From: Pseudomonas corrugata
GTDB taxonomy: Bacteria; Pseudomonadota; Gammaproteobacteria; Pseudomonadales; Pseudomonadaceae
Reading direction: 5' to 3'
DNA: 64,000 nt
NCBI RefSeq assembly: GCF_001269905.1
Contig: NZ_LHVK01000014.1
Span: 248,397 to 312,396 of the forward strand
Shown: positions 42,214-51,900 of the stretch, piece by piece
How the letters are laid out: the number at the start of each line of letters is the position of its first letter
Numbering within the stretch: position 1 is the first letter of the stretch
Translations under genes and position numbers: made by a program
Notes under the pieces: model-generated
The model's database searches: none
What the model saw: only the letters and a program-made list of their open reading frames with translations
Told to the model about the DNA's origin: nothing

Positions 42214-43839
42214 TCAGAGGCTGAAGCGCCCCACCATGCTGTTCAAGTCCACCGCCAGGCGCGACAGTTCGGCACTGGCGGCGCTGGTCTGGTTGGCGCC
42301 GGTGGCCGATTGCACCGACAGGTCGCGGATGTTCACCAGGTTGCGGTCCACTTCACGAGCCACCTGGGCCTGTTCTTCGGCGGCGCTGGCGATCACCAGG
42401 TTGCGTTCGTTGATTTCGACGACGGCGGTGTTGATGGTGTCCAGGGACATGCCGGCGCCGCGGGCGATGTTCAGCGTCGACTCGGCACGTTCGGTGCTGT
42501 GGCGCATCGAGTCCACGGCCTGTTCGGTGCCGCTCTGGATGCTGCCGATCATGCGCTCGATCTCGCTGGTCGACTGCTGAGTGCGATGTGCCAGGGCGCG
42601 CACTTCATCCGCTACCACCGCAAAGCCGCGACCGGCTTCACCGGCACGGGCGGCTTCGATGGCGGCGTTCAGGGCCAGCAGGTTGGTCTGGTCCGCCAGG
42701 CCGCGGATCACGTCCAGCACTTTGCCGATGTCGCGGGACTCGTCGGCCAGGTTGCCGATCAGCGTGGCGGTGCCTTGCACATCAGCGCTCATGCGCTCGA
42801 TGGCACTGACGGTTTCCTGCACAAGGTCCCGTCCATCGCCCACGGACGTGGTGGCGTGTTTCGACGCTTCGGACGTGCTGACCGCATTGCGCGCCACTTC
42901 TTCCACGGCACTGGTCATTTCGTTGACCGCGGTGGCGGCCTGTTCGATTTCGTTGTTCTGCTGGGTCAGGCCACGAGCGCTTTCGTCGGTGACGCTGTTG
43001 AGTTCTTCGGCGGCGGAAGCCAATTGGGTGGCTGAGCCGGAAATCCGCTGCAAGGTGTCGCGCAGTTTTTCCTGCATGGTCGCCATCGCCCGCAGCAGGC
43101 GACCGGCTTCGTCGTTGCCATCCACGGTGATCGGTCGGGTCAGGTTGCCCTTGGCAATTTCCTCGGCGGCGTTCAGGGCGCTGCCAATGGGTTGGGTGAT
43201 GCTGTTGGTCAGCAGCCAGGCGAAGAGCAGGGTCAGGCCGGTAGCGATGACCAGCAGGGCGACGACCCAGTTGAAAGCGGTCGAGTACTGTTGCGTCGCA
43301 CCTTGGTTGAGCGCTTCGGCTTGCTGATTGTTGATCTCCATCAGCCGGTTGATGACTACGTTGATGGCGTCGGAATTACTCAGTAGCTCAGTGTTGAGCA
43401 GTGTGCGCAATTCATCGACTTGATTGTTGCGTGACAGCGTCTTCATCCGCTCTTCGAGCTGTCGGTACTGCCCCAGCAGCTGCACATATTGGTCATAAGC
43501 GGCCCGCTCTTCAGGGGCGCTGATGAGTTTTTCGTAGGCGGCCTGGGCCGCGCGGATCTGCTGGTTGCGTTGTTCGAACAGCTCGAAGGTTTTCTGTTGG
43601 ATATCCGGCTCGCGATTAACCAGCAAGCGATAAGACAATACGCGCAGGCGCAGGGTAAGCTGGGTGAATTCATCCAGGGCCTGGATGCTGGGCACGCTGT
43701 TCTCGACGATGTTTTCGCCGGAGCTGCGGATTTTGCTCATCTGGGTCAGGGCGAACACCCCAAGCGCCAGCATCAGGGCGCCGATCAGGGCAAACCCCAG
43801 GAACGCCCGCGGCGCGATATTCATATTACGTAGGGACAT
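42214..43839 (-). CDS. Methyl-accepting chemotaxis protein (four-helix-bundle sensor)
   Basis: A 541-residue chemoreceptor. TM1 is near residues 12-32, and a periplasmic alpha-helical sensor of about 155 residues with the look of a 4HB_MCP domain follows. TM2 is near 190-212, then HAMP, then the signalling domain with hairpin tip DQTNLLALNAAIEAARAGEAGRGFAVVADEVRALA. There is no C-terminal CheR-binding pentapeptide. The ligand is unknown. A sigma-28-type promoter lies upstream (43894-43920), as expected for a motility gene. Confidence 0.93.
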   Translation of the reverse strand: MSLRNMNIAPRAFLGFALIGALMLALGVFALTQMSKIRSSGENIVENSVPSIQALDEFTQLTLRLRVLSYRLLVNREPDIQQKTFELFEQRNQQIRAAQAAYEKLISAPEERAAYDQYVQLLGQYRQLEERMKTLSRNNQVDELRTLLNTELLSNSDAINVVINRLMEINNQQAEALNQGATQQYSTAFNWVVALLVIATGLTLLFAWLLTNSITQPIGSALNAAEEIAKGNLTRPITVDGNDEAGRLLRAMATMQEKLRDTLQRISGSATQLASAAEELNSVTDESARGLTQQNNEIEQAATAVNEMTSAVEEVARNAVSTSEASKHATTSVGDGRDLVQETVSAIERMSADVQGTATLIGNLADESRDIGKVLDVIRGLADQTNLLALNAAIEAARAGEAGRGFAVVADEVRALAHRTQQSTSEIERMIGSIQSGTEQAVDSMRHSTERAESTLNIARGAGMSLDTINTAVVEINERNLVIASAAEEQAQVAREVDRNLVNIRDLSVQSATGANQTSAASAELSRLAVDLNSMVGRFSL

Positions 43840-43893
43840 GGAAGGTTCCGGGAAGAGGCGCGTCCGTGCGGGCTTTGACTGATGACCAATGAC

Positions 43894-43920
43894 TTATCGG
43901 TCATGGGACTGAAGTCTTGA
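43894..43920 (-). promoter_or_regulatory. Sigma-28 (FliA)-type promoter of the chemoreceptor gene
   Basis: Read on the minus strand: TCAAGACT, 11 bases, ACCGATAA. This matches the FliA consensus (TAAAGTTT or TCAAG, N11, GCCGATAA) in both boxes with the right spacing. The -10 box is 55 bases before the chemoreceptor ATG at 43839. Confidence 0.75.
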
Positions 43921-44096
43921 GGCGGCTGCATGCTTTTGACGCAAAGCGACATTACCGGGCGACGAAGGGCAGGAACCAGATTGCCCATCCGCAGTCTCTA
44001 CAGCTCGCCAGCGAAGCATCGTCGCCCTGCTAGCCATGGCATCGGCGGTGACTTTTCTTTATCGTACGCGCCCCTTGAAAAAGCCTGGAAATCAAT

Positions 44097-44327
44097 ATGT
44101 TGGAAACATCCCTCAGCCAGCTGGAGCAACTGGTCAATGACCTGGTGCAACAGAATCGCCACCTCACCGGCCTGACCGAAACCCTGAGCGCGGAACTTGC
44201 CAGGGCCAAGGATGAAAATGAAAGCCTGCAACTGAGCCTGATGGAACAGGAAGAACTCCATGGTGCTACCGCCGCTCGTATCCAGGTATTGATCGAGCGG
44301 GCCAGCACCGGTCCTGTCAGCGCATGA
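44097..44327 (+). CDS. Small coiled-coil protein paired with a ZapA paralogue
   Basis: A 76-residue protein, almost entirely predicted coiled coil with heptad Leu (LSQLEQLVNDLVQQNRHL...). In size and location next to a zapA-like gene it recalls the TIGR02449 proteins that precede zapA at the usual locus, or ZapB, but the sequence is divergent. It overlaps the ZapA-like gene by four bases (ATGA), so the two are made together. It most likely acts in cell division or with the ZapA-like partner; this is inference. Confidence 0.7.
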   Translation: MLETSLSQLEQLVNDLVQQNRHLTGLTETLSAELARAKDENESLQLSLMEQEELHGATAARIQVLIERASTGPVSA

Positions 44328-44626
44328 AGCACGGCGCTGACGGGGTGACGGTCGTTTCGATCCTGGGAGAGGACTATTCGATCAAAGCGCCGGCCGGGCA
44401 GGAACAGGCCCTGCTGGACGCCGCTGCAATGCTCAAGGCTGCCTTGGCCGATACCAAGAGAAAATACCCGACGCTGATCGGCGATCGTCTGCTGGTGTTG
44501 GCGGCAATGAACCTTTGCTCCCAGCAGATGGAAATGCAGAAGCAGCACCAGGCAGAGCTCGACCGATATCAGGAGCAGGTCAGCGCCACGGTCGACGTCA
44601 TTTCCAGGACTATCCAGCAAGCCTGA
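44324..44626 (+). CDS. ZapA-like cell division protein (divergent paralogue)
   Basis: A 100-residue ZapA-family protein. The N-terminal beta part (VTVVSILGEDYSIKAPAGQEQALLDAAAMLKAAL) and the DRLLVLAAMNLCSQQM helix are family features; ZapA bundles FtsZ filaments at midcell. Canonical Pseudomonas zapA sits beside the 6S RNA gene and a 5-formyltetrahydrofolate cyclo-ligase gene. Neither is here, and both flanks are chemoreceptors. This copy is therefore likely a second zapA rather than the main one. Confidence 0.8.
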   Translation: MKHGADGVTVVSILGEDYSIKAPAGQEQALLDAAAMLKAALADTKRKYPTLIGDRLLVLAAMNLCSQQMEMQKQHQAELDRYQEQVSATVDVISRTIQQA

Positions 44627-44668
44627 AAAATAATGTGAGTACACCCAGGAAATAGATTGTCGATAGGG

Positions 44669-44695
44669 TTGTATACAATCGGCACGGCTGTTGCA
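44669..44695 (+). promoter_or_regulatory. Palindrome TTGTATACAA plus sigma-54-type promoter
   Basis: A perfect 10-bp palindrome TTGTATACAA lies at 44669-44678, resembling GntR/FCD-type operators. Directly downstream, GGCACGGCTGTTGCA at 44681-44695 has the -24 GG and -12 GC exactly ten bases apart, the RpoN arrangement. Transcription would start about 25 bases before the chemoreceptor ATG at 44731. The enhancer-binding activator is not in the window. Confidence 0.6.
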
Positions 44696-44730
44696 GCGTT
44701 TTCAGCATCTTAATTCCCTGGGGGTGCTTC

Positions 44731-46668
44731 ATGTGGTTCTGGCGACGCAGTATTCAGTGGCAGTTGATTCTGGGCATGGGCACCGCCCTGCTGGTGAGTA
44801 TTCTCATCGTGGTTGGCGTTTATACCCTCGTGGTCAATCGCCTTGCCCAGCAGTACCTCGTGGAGCAGGCATTGCCGTCGAGCATCGAAGCGACGCGCAA
44901 TGACATCGAGCGAATTCTGGTCCAGCCGCTGACGGCCGCCAAGGACATCGCCAGCAACAGCATGGTGAAGGAGTGGCTGGCTGGGGGCGAAGACAGCGCG
45001 GCCACTGCCGGCTTCGTGCGTTACCTGGAGGGCATCCGCGCGGGGCATAACGCCTTTACTGCGTTGATTGCAGGTGCCGATTCCGGTCGCTATTACACGG
45101 AAAAAGGCCTGGATCGGACCCTCACCCGCAGCAACCCTTCCGATGCGTGGTTCTATTCCTTCCTGGATGGCAATCAAGCGCGAACCCTCAATATCGACAA
45201 TGACACCGCCACGGGCGAGTTGACGTTGTTTATCGACCTCAAGGTCGAACAGGCCGGCAAGGTCGTCGGCATTGCCGGGCTTGGTCTGCGGCTCAAGGAG
45301 CTGTCGCAGTTGATCCACGATTTCAGCTTTGGCGAGCGCGGAAAAGTCTATCTGGTGCGATCCGACGGCCTGATCCAGGTACATCCCGAAGCACGGTTCA
45401 GTGGCAAGCGTCAGTTGGCCGAACAGATCGGTGCCCCCGCTGCCCAAGCCGTCATGGGGCAGAAGGGTCTTTCCAGCAGCGCATTCGTGCGCGACGGCGA
45501 AGAGTTTCTCGCCCTGAGTCTGCCGCTGCGTGACCTGGGCTGGACCCTGGTGGCCGAAGTGCCCCAGTCGCAGATCTATGCCGAGGCCCGTCGTGCCATG
45601 TGGATGAGCTGTTTTATCGGTCTGGGCGTGGCGTTTATATGCCTGCTCCTGGTGGTGCTGCTGGCTCGCGGATTGATCCGCCCGATTCGCCAAGTAACAG
45701 CGGCGCTGGTTGCTATCGGTAGCGGTGGTGGAGATTTGACTCACCGGTTAGATTCCAGTCGCGTCGATGAGCTGGGTGACCTGGCGCGAGGCTTCAATCG
45801 CTTCCTGGAACGCCAGCGAGACATGATCGGCGAAGTGCTCACCACCAGCGAGCGCCTGCGTACCGCTGTCGGCCAGGTAGCCCTTGTGGTGGACAACACT
45901 GCCCAGCGCTCCGGTCGGCAGCAGGAGATGACGGACATGGTTGCTACTGCCGTCCACGAAATGGGCCTGACAGTGCAGGAAATCGCCCAGAATGCGGGCA
46001 ACGCCGCTGTTGCGTCTCAAACCGCCCGGGATGAAGCACAGCAGGCCCGGGAGGTGGTAGGTGGTTCGATTCGGCATATTGAGAGCATGTCCGATGAAAT
46101 AGGCGTTGCGGCAGCGGCCGTGGGCGAGCTGGCGGATCAGGTGGCGTCCATTGATCAGGTGCTGGCGGTGATTCGCGGTATTTCTGAGCAGACCAACCTG
46201 CTGGCACTGAACGCCGCCATCGAAGCCGCCCGCGCCGGTGACATGGGACGAGGCTTTGCCGTAGTGGCCGATGAAGTCCGTACCCTGGCGCGACGGACCC
46301 AGACTTCCACTGACGAAATCCAGCAGATCATCGGTAGCCTCAAGCAAGGGGCGGAAAATGCGGTGTCGTCCATGCACATCGGGCAAGCGGCTACGGGGAC
46401 CGGGGTGGAGTCGAGCCAGCGCACCGGTGTTTCGCTGACGGCGATCACTGGGCAGGTCGAGCGCATCAGCGACATGAATCATCAGGTGGCGACGGCTACT
46501 GAGGAGCAGTCGGCGGTGACTGAGGAGATCAACCGCAATGTACAGGGGATTTCTGATCTGGCTCGGGCTACGGCTGGGGAAGTCAGGGCTTGTCGCGAGG
46601 ATTGCCAGACCTTGCAGCGCCTGGCGGATGATTTGGCTCGGCAGATGGGAGGCTTCAAGTTGAGCTGA
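44731..46668 (+). CDS. Methyl-accepting chemotaxis protein (dCache-type sensor)
   Basis: A 645-residue chemoreceptor. TM1 is near residues 11-33, and a periplasmic sensor of about 250 residues follows whose DAWFYSFLDG segment resembles the dCache ligand loop. TM2 is near 287-310, then HAMP (RQVTAALVAIGSGGGDLTHRL). The signalling domain has the tip SEQTNLLALNAAIEAARAGDMGRGFAVVADEVRTLA. No C-terminal pentapeptide is present. GGGGGTG precedes the ATG. The ligand is unknown. Confidence 0.92.
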   Translation: MWFWRRSIQWQLILGMGTALLVSILIVVGVYTLVVNRLAQQYLVEQALPSSIEATRNDIERILVQPLTAAKDIASNSMVKEWLAGGEDSAATAGFVRYLEGIRAGHNAFTALIAGADSGRYYTEKGLDRTLTRSNPSDAWFYSFLDGNQARTLNIDNDTATGELTLFIDLKVEQAGKVVGIAGLGLRLKELSQLIHDFSFGERGKVYLVRSDGLIQVHPEARFSGKRQLAEQIGAPAAQAVMGQKGLSSSAFVRDGEEFLALSLPLRDLGWTLVAEVPQSQIYAEARRAMWMSCFIGLGVAFICLLLVVLLARGLIRPIRQVTAALVAIGSGGGDLTHRLDSSRVDELGDLARGFNRFLERQRDMIGEVLTTSERLRTAVGQVALVVDNTAQRSGRQQEMTDMVATAVHEMGLTVQEIAQNAGNAAVASQTARDEAQQAREVVGGSIRHIESMSDEIGVAAAAVGELADQVASIDQVLAVIRGISEQTNLLALNAAIEAARAGDMGRGFAVVADEVRTLARRTQTSTDEIQQIIGSLKQGAENAVSSMHIGQAATGTGVESSQRTGVSLTAITGQVERISDMNHQVATATEEQSAVTEEINRNVQGISDLARATAGEVRACREDCQTLQRLADDLARQMGGFKLS

Positions 46669-46688
46669 GAGGAGGCACGCAGATGCCT

Positions 46689-46902
46689 ATGTGGGAGCGG
46701 GCCTGCTCGCGAAGGCGTCCTGACAACCGCCCCTGCCTTTCATGTAAGCCGATCCAATTACAACGACGGAAAAAGATTAGCGAGAACCCTTCCCTCCCGA
46801 CAACCGCCTAGGGTCGTCGGAATATTCGGCAGGGTTGTCCGACCATTCCCACAGATGTAGGTCGGCTGTAAGGCTGCCATCGCGAGCAGGCTCGCTCCCA
46901 CA
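46689..46902. repeat. Two REP sequences in opposite orientation
   Basis: TATGTGGGAGCGGGCCTGCTCGCGAAGG is at 46688-46715 and the inverted ATCGCGAGCAGGCTCGCTCCCACA at 46879-46902. The spacing of about 165 bases is wider than in the other doublets, so this looks like a REPIN with an insertion or two separate REPs. The rest of this 274-bp gap has no recognisable gene. Confidence 0.75.
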
Positions 46903-46942
46903 GAGGGGCTGGGTATAGCCGCAAGAGATAGACCGATCCGGC

Positions 46943-48745
46943 TCAGAACCACTCGTCCCGCATCTCCAGGCACGTGTCATCCCGTGCCTCCAGCAGCGCG
47001 AGCTCATGATGACAACCGGGCACTTCCCACGTCAGAAAATACCGCGCCGCCTGCAACTTGCCGTTATAGAAGTCGCTATCGGCTGCATTGCCCCTGGCGA
47101 GGCCTTCCTCGGCACGGATGGCCTGCTCCAGCCAGCGCCAGCCGATCACCATATGACCGAACACCTTGAGGTACAGCGCCGAATTGGCGAGGCTGCTGTT
47201 GACTTTGCCTTGGGCCAGGTCCGTCAGCAGGCCGAGGGTGACCGATTGCAGGCGCGCCACCAGGGCTTCCAGTGGCTGACGCAAGGGCGTCAATGATGCA
47301 TGCGCCTGGGCGCGTTCGGTGGTGTCGGCTACCAGGCGGATCAGTTGCTTGAGCCCGGCGCCGCCGTTCTGCGCCAGTTTGCGTCCCAACAGGTCCAGGG
47401 ACTGGATGCCGTGGGTGCCTTCGTGGATCGGGTTCAGGCGATTGTCGCGGTAATACTGCTCGACCGGGTACTCGCGGGTGTAACCATGGCCGCCGAGAAT
47501 CTGGATCGCCAGTTCGTTGGCCTTCAGGCAGAACTCCGAGGGCCAGGATTTGACGATCGGGGTCAGCAAGTCCAGCAGTTCATGGGCCCGTCGACGCTCG
47601 GCTTCGCTTTCAAGGGTGGTGGTGTCGTCGAACAGCCGCGCCGCATACAGGCCCAGGTCGAACGAGCCTTCAACGTAGGCTTTCTGGGTCAGCAGCATGC
47701 GGCGCACGTCGGCGTGCTGGATGATCGCCACGGGAGCTGTGGTCGGGTCCTTGCTGTCGGGAACCCGCCCCTGTGGGCGTTCACGGGCATAGTCGAGGGA
47801 ATACAGATAGCCGGCGTAACCCAGCATCACCGCGCCCATGCCGACGCCGATCCGAGCCTCGTTCATCATCTGGAACATGTAGCTCAACCCGTGGTGCGGT
47901 TTTCCTACGAGGTAACCGACACACTCACCATTGTCACCAAAGTTCAGCGCCGTGGAGGTGGTTCCGCGCCAGCCCATCTTGTGGAACAGCCCGGCCAGGA
48001 GCACGTCGTTACGTTGGCCGAGGCTGCCGTCATCGTTGACCAGGAACTTGGGCACGATAAACAGTGAGATGCCCTTAACGCCGGGCGGTGCGTCCGGCAG
48101 TTTCGCCAGGACCATGTGCACGATGTTTTCCGACAGTGGATGATCGCCTCCGGAAATGAAGATTTTGTTGCCCTTGAGTCGATAGGTGCCGTCGGACGCC
48201 GGCTCTGCGCGTGTACGAATATCCGATAGCGAAGAGCCCGCATGGGGTTCGGTCAGAGCCATGGTGCCGAAGAAGCGACCCTCGATCATCGGCTGCAGGA
48301 AGCGGCGTTTCTGCTCTTCGTCGCCGAAGCTCTCGATCAGGTTCGCGGCGCCCATGGTCAGGAATGGGTAGGAAGTCGAAGCGGCGTTGGCGGATTGAAA
48401 ATGTGCGAAGCAGGCCTGGGACAGCAACGTGGGCAGTTGCATGCCTCCCGCCTCGAAACTGCGCGCGGCGTTGAGAAAGCCAGCCTCGAGGAAGGCGTCC
48501 ACGGCCGGTTTCACTTCTGGAATGAGGATGGCCTGGCCGTCTTCGTAGCGTGGTTCGTTTTCATCATTCTTGCGGTTGTGCGGCGCGAAGTATCTCTCGG
48601 CGATGCTGCGGGCCGTGCCGATGGCCGCATCGAAGGTTTCGCGATTGTGCTCGGCGAACCGCTCGCGCTGGGTCAGGCCCTCGGCATCGAGGACTTCATA
48701 CAGCTCGAAAGCCAGATTACGGGAACTGAGCAACGTCTCGGACAT
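46943..48745 (-). CDS. Acyl-CoA dehydrogenase (extended C-terminal domain type)
   Basis: A 600-residue FAD acyl-CoA dehydrogenase. The middle domain contains ALTEPHAGSSLSD and FISGGDH. The C-terminal helical domain contains LNPIHEGTHGIQSLDLLGRKL with the likely catalytic Glu, followed by the extra C-terminal region (about residues 460-600) of this subfamily. It probably oxidises medium or long acyl-CoA in beta-oxidation. It stands alone, without an obvious electron-transfer or hydratase partner next to it. Confidence 0.92.
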   Translation of the reverse strand: MSETLLSSRNLAFELYEVLDAEGLTQRERFAEHNRETFDAAIGTARSIAERYFAPHNRKNDENEPRYEDGQAILIPEVKPAVDAFLEAGFLNAARSFEAGGMQLPTLLSQACFAHFQSANAASTSYPFLTMGAANLIESFGDEEQKRRFLQPMIEGRFFGTMALTEPHAGSSLSDIRTRAEPASDGTYRLKGNKIFISGGDHPLSENIVHMVLAKLPDAPPGVKGISLFIVPKFLVNDDGSLGQRNDVLLAGLFHKMGWRGTTSTALNFGDNGECVGYLVGKPHHGLSYMFQMMNEARIGVGMGAVMLGYAGYLYSLDYARERPQGRVPDSKDPTTAPVAIIQHADVRRMLLTQKAYVEGSFDLGLYAARLFDDTTTLESEAERRRAHELLDLLTPIVKSWPSEFCLKANELAIQILGGHGYTREYPVEQYYRDNRLNPIHEGTHGIQSLDLLGRKLAQNGGAGLKQLIRLVADTTERAQAHASLTPLRQPLEALVARLQSVTLGLLTDLAQGKVNSSLANSALYLKVFGHMVIGWRWLEQAIRAEEGLARGNAADSDFYNGKLQAARYFLTWEVPGCHHELALLEARDDTCLEMRDEWF

Positions 48746-48849
48746 GGCGGCCTACCTTTCTTTGGAATGGGGCCGAGTCTAGAACCGGGAATAGAGGCTG
48801 AACAGGATGATTGATGGCAGTGATGGAGAGGTGAGGCCGACGCTAATCA

Positions 48850-48933
48850 ATGTGGGAGCCTGCTCGCGATGACGGTTTGTCAGTCACATCTGTTTTTGAT
48901 GTGACTACGCTATCGCGAGCAGGCTCCCACACA
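48850..48933. repeat. REPIN
   Basis: ATGTGGGAGCCTGCTCGCGAT and the inverted ATCGCGAGCAGGCTCCCACA lie between the 5' end of the acyl-CoA dehydrogenase gene and the 3' end of putA. Both arms lack the GCGAG repeat of the other copies and share the shorter core. Confidence 0.85.
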
Positions 48934-48942
48934 AGGCTGTGC

Positions 48943-48973
48943 AGGCTGGGCAACCATTGCGGCTGCCCAGCCT
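48943..48973 (-). terminator. Strong hairpin just after putA
   Basis: A perfect 10-bp inverted repeat AGGCTGGGCA / TGCCCAGCCT with an 11-base loop begins seven bases after the putA stop on the minus strand. No run of T follows, so it may be a 3'-stabilising hairpin rather than a full intrinsic terminator. Confidence 0.45.
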
Positions 48974-48979
48974 AAGGCG

Positions 48980-51900
48980 TTAACCGATGGTCATCAGGCT
49001 GGCGTTACCACCCGCCGCAGCGGTGTTGACGCTCAATGCCCGCTCGATCACCAGGCGTTCCAGCGCAATGCCGGTTTCGCCCTGGGACAAGCCATGGACC
49101 CCGACGATGGCGCCGGCACGCTTGGCCACTTGCTGGCAAACGCTGCGCAGTTGATCCGAGTCGCCGTGATGCAGGACCGCGTCGTACACCACATCGTCCT
49201 TGGTCCAGTCGGAAACCCGCTGGATGCGTGACTGAATATCCTTCGGCAAACGGACGAACAAGGCCTTGCTCGTGTCGGTTTCCGGCCATACGGCCGAGCC
49301 ACCCACGGCCAGTACGGCGGCCAGTTGCGTCAACAGATCGCCTTCCACGTCGGCCAGGCACAGTACATGTTCGCGTGGCAGGATGGCGTAGCTGTTACGT
49401 TCGCCGGTCGGGCCGGTCAACTGGCGGGTGATACCACTCTGGGACTGGGCCGCGAACTGCACGCACAGGGTGCTCAGTTCGGCGAGCTTCTGGCTGTCGG
49501 CCCAGGCTTGCAGGGCGGTCAGCGGTTTGCTCATGGCTTCGCGCAAGCGCACGTCCGGTGCGCTGGCGGCGTCGCTACGGACGAAGGATTGCTGGATCGC
49601 ATCGGTAGGACGTGTCGACAGTAAACGGTACAGGTACAGCGGACCACCGGCCTTCGGACCGGTGCCCGACAGGCCTTCGCCACCGAATGGCTGTACACCG
49701 ACCACGGCACCGACAATGTTGCGGTTCACGTAGACGTTGCCGGCATGGACGTTGTCGATCACCTTGGCGATAGTCTCGTCGATGCGGGTATGCACACCCA
49801 GAGTCAAGCCATAGCCGGAGGCGTTGATCTGGTTGATCAACTGGTCGAGCTCTTTGCGCTTGTAGCGCACCACGTGCAGCACCGGACCAAAGATTTCGCG
49901 TTGCAACTCATCGAAGCTTTCCAGTTCGATGAGGGTCGGCATCACGAACGTGCCGCGCTTGCACTCGTCGCTGTCGGCGATTGCCATCTGGTACACGGTG
50001 CGACCTTTGTCGCGCATGGCCTGGATGTGCTTCTCGATGCCGGCCTTGGCTTCGGCATCGATTACTGGGCCGATGTCGACGGAGAGGCGCTCAGGATTGC
50101 CCAGGCGCGATTCGGCCATGGCGCCCTTGAGCATTTCGATGACACGGTCCGCGGAATCTTCCTGCAAGCACAGGACCCGCAAGGCCGAGCAACGCTGACC
50201 GGCGCTGTCGAAGGCCGACGACACTACGTCGATCACCACTTGTTCGGTCAGGGCCGAGGAGTCAACGATCATGGCGTTCTGGCCGCCGGTTTCCGCGATC
50301 AGCGGGATCGGGCGACCCTGGTTGTCCAGGCGACCGGCGATGTTGCGTTGCAGCAGTCGGGCGACTTCGGTGGAACCGGTGAACATCACGCCTTTGACCC
50401 GCTCGTCGCCCACCAATCGGGCACCGACGGTTTCGCCACGGCCCGGCAGCAGCTGCAGCACACCTTCCGGAATGCCGGCCTCGATCATCAGGCGTACGGC
50501 TTGGGCGGCAACCAGCGGCGTTTGTTCAGCCGGCTTGGCCAGTACCGGGTTGCCGGCGGCCAGCGCGGCGGCGACCTGGCCGCTGAAGATTGCCAAGGGG
50601 AAGTTCCACGGGCTGATGCAGACCACAGGGCCCAGCGGGCGGTGGGCATCGTTGGTGAAGTCGTTGCGCGCCTGCACCGCGTAGTAGCGCAGGAAGTCCA
50701 CCGCCTCACGGACCTCGGCGATGGCATTGGCGAAGGTTTTGCCGGCTTCACGGGCCAGCAGGCCCATCAGTGGCTGGATCTCGCCTTCCATCAGATCGGC
50801 GGCACGCTCGAGAATCGCAGCGCGCTCTGCCGGTGGTGTGGCTTGCCAGATCGGTGCGGCGTTGAGGGCGCACTGGATGGCGTTGTCGACGTCTGCAACC
50901 GTGGCTTCCTGCACGTGGCCGACCACGTCGCGGTGGTCGGATGGATTCAGCACCGGTGCCGGGGTTTCTTCGCTGGCGGCGCAACCGAGGATCGGTGCGG
51001 CTTTCCATTCGTTATGGGCTGTTGCCAGCAGGGCGCAGGACAGCGAGGCCAGGCGATGTTCGTTGGCCATGTCGATGCCGCTGGAGTTGGCGCGTTCGCT
51101 GCCGTACAGGTCGCGCGGCAGTGGAATGCGTGGGTGCGGCAGGCCGAAACCGCCTTCCAGGGTCGCCATCTGTTCGATGCTGGCAACCGGGTCGGCCACC
51201 AGTTCCTGAATGGAAATCGACTGGTCGGCGATGCGGTTGACGAACGAGGTGTTGGCGCCGTTTTCCAGCAAGCGACGAACCAGGTAGGCCAGCAGCGTTT
51301 CGTGGGTACCGACCGGGGCGTACACGCGGCACGGACGGTTCAGCTTGCCTTCGGAGACCTTTCCTACAACCTGTTCGTACAGCGGTTCACCCATGCCGTG
51401 CAGGCACTGGAACTCATACTGACCCGGGTAGTAGTTCTGACCGGCGATGTGATAGATGGCCGACAGCGTATGGGCGTTGTGTGTGGCGAACTGCGGGTAG
51501 ATGACTTCTGGCACCGACAGCAGTTTGCGTGCGCAAGCGATGTAGGAAACGTCGGTGTACACCTTGCGGGTATACACCGGATAGCCTTCCAGGCCCTCGA
51601 CCTGGGCGCGCTTGATCTCGCTGTCCCAGTAGGCGCCTTTTACCAGGCGAATCATCAGGCGATGACGGCTGCGGCGAGCCAGGTCGATGACATAGTCGAT
51701 CACATACGGGCAGCGCTTCTGGTACGCCTGGATCACGAAGCCAATGCCGTTCCAGCCGGTCAGCTTCGGCTCGAAGCACAGGCGCTCCAACAGATCCAGG
51801 GACAGCTCGAGACGGTCGGCTTCTTCGGCGTCGATGTTCAGGCCGATGTCGTATTGCTTGGCCAGCAGGGTCAGCGACAGCAGGCGCGGGTACAACTCGT

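Noticed and set aside
44097..44626. The canonical zapA locus with 6S RNA
   Set aside because: Only 104 bases separate the ZapA-like gene from the chemoreceptor, too little for 6S RNA, and the usual cyclo-ligase gene is missing.
44640..44666. Sigma-28 promoter for the second chemoreceptor
   Set aside because: GTCGATAG resembles a -10 box, but the -35 position (TACACCCA) does not fit; the sigma-54 elements downstream are a better match.
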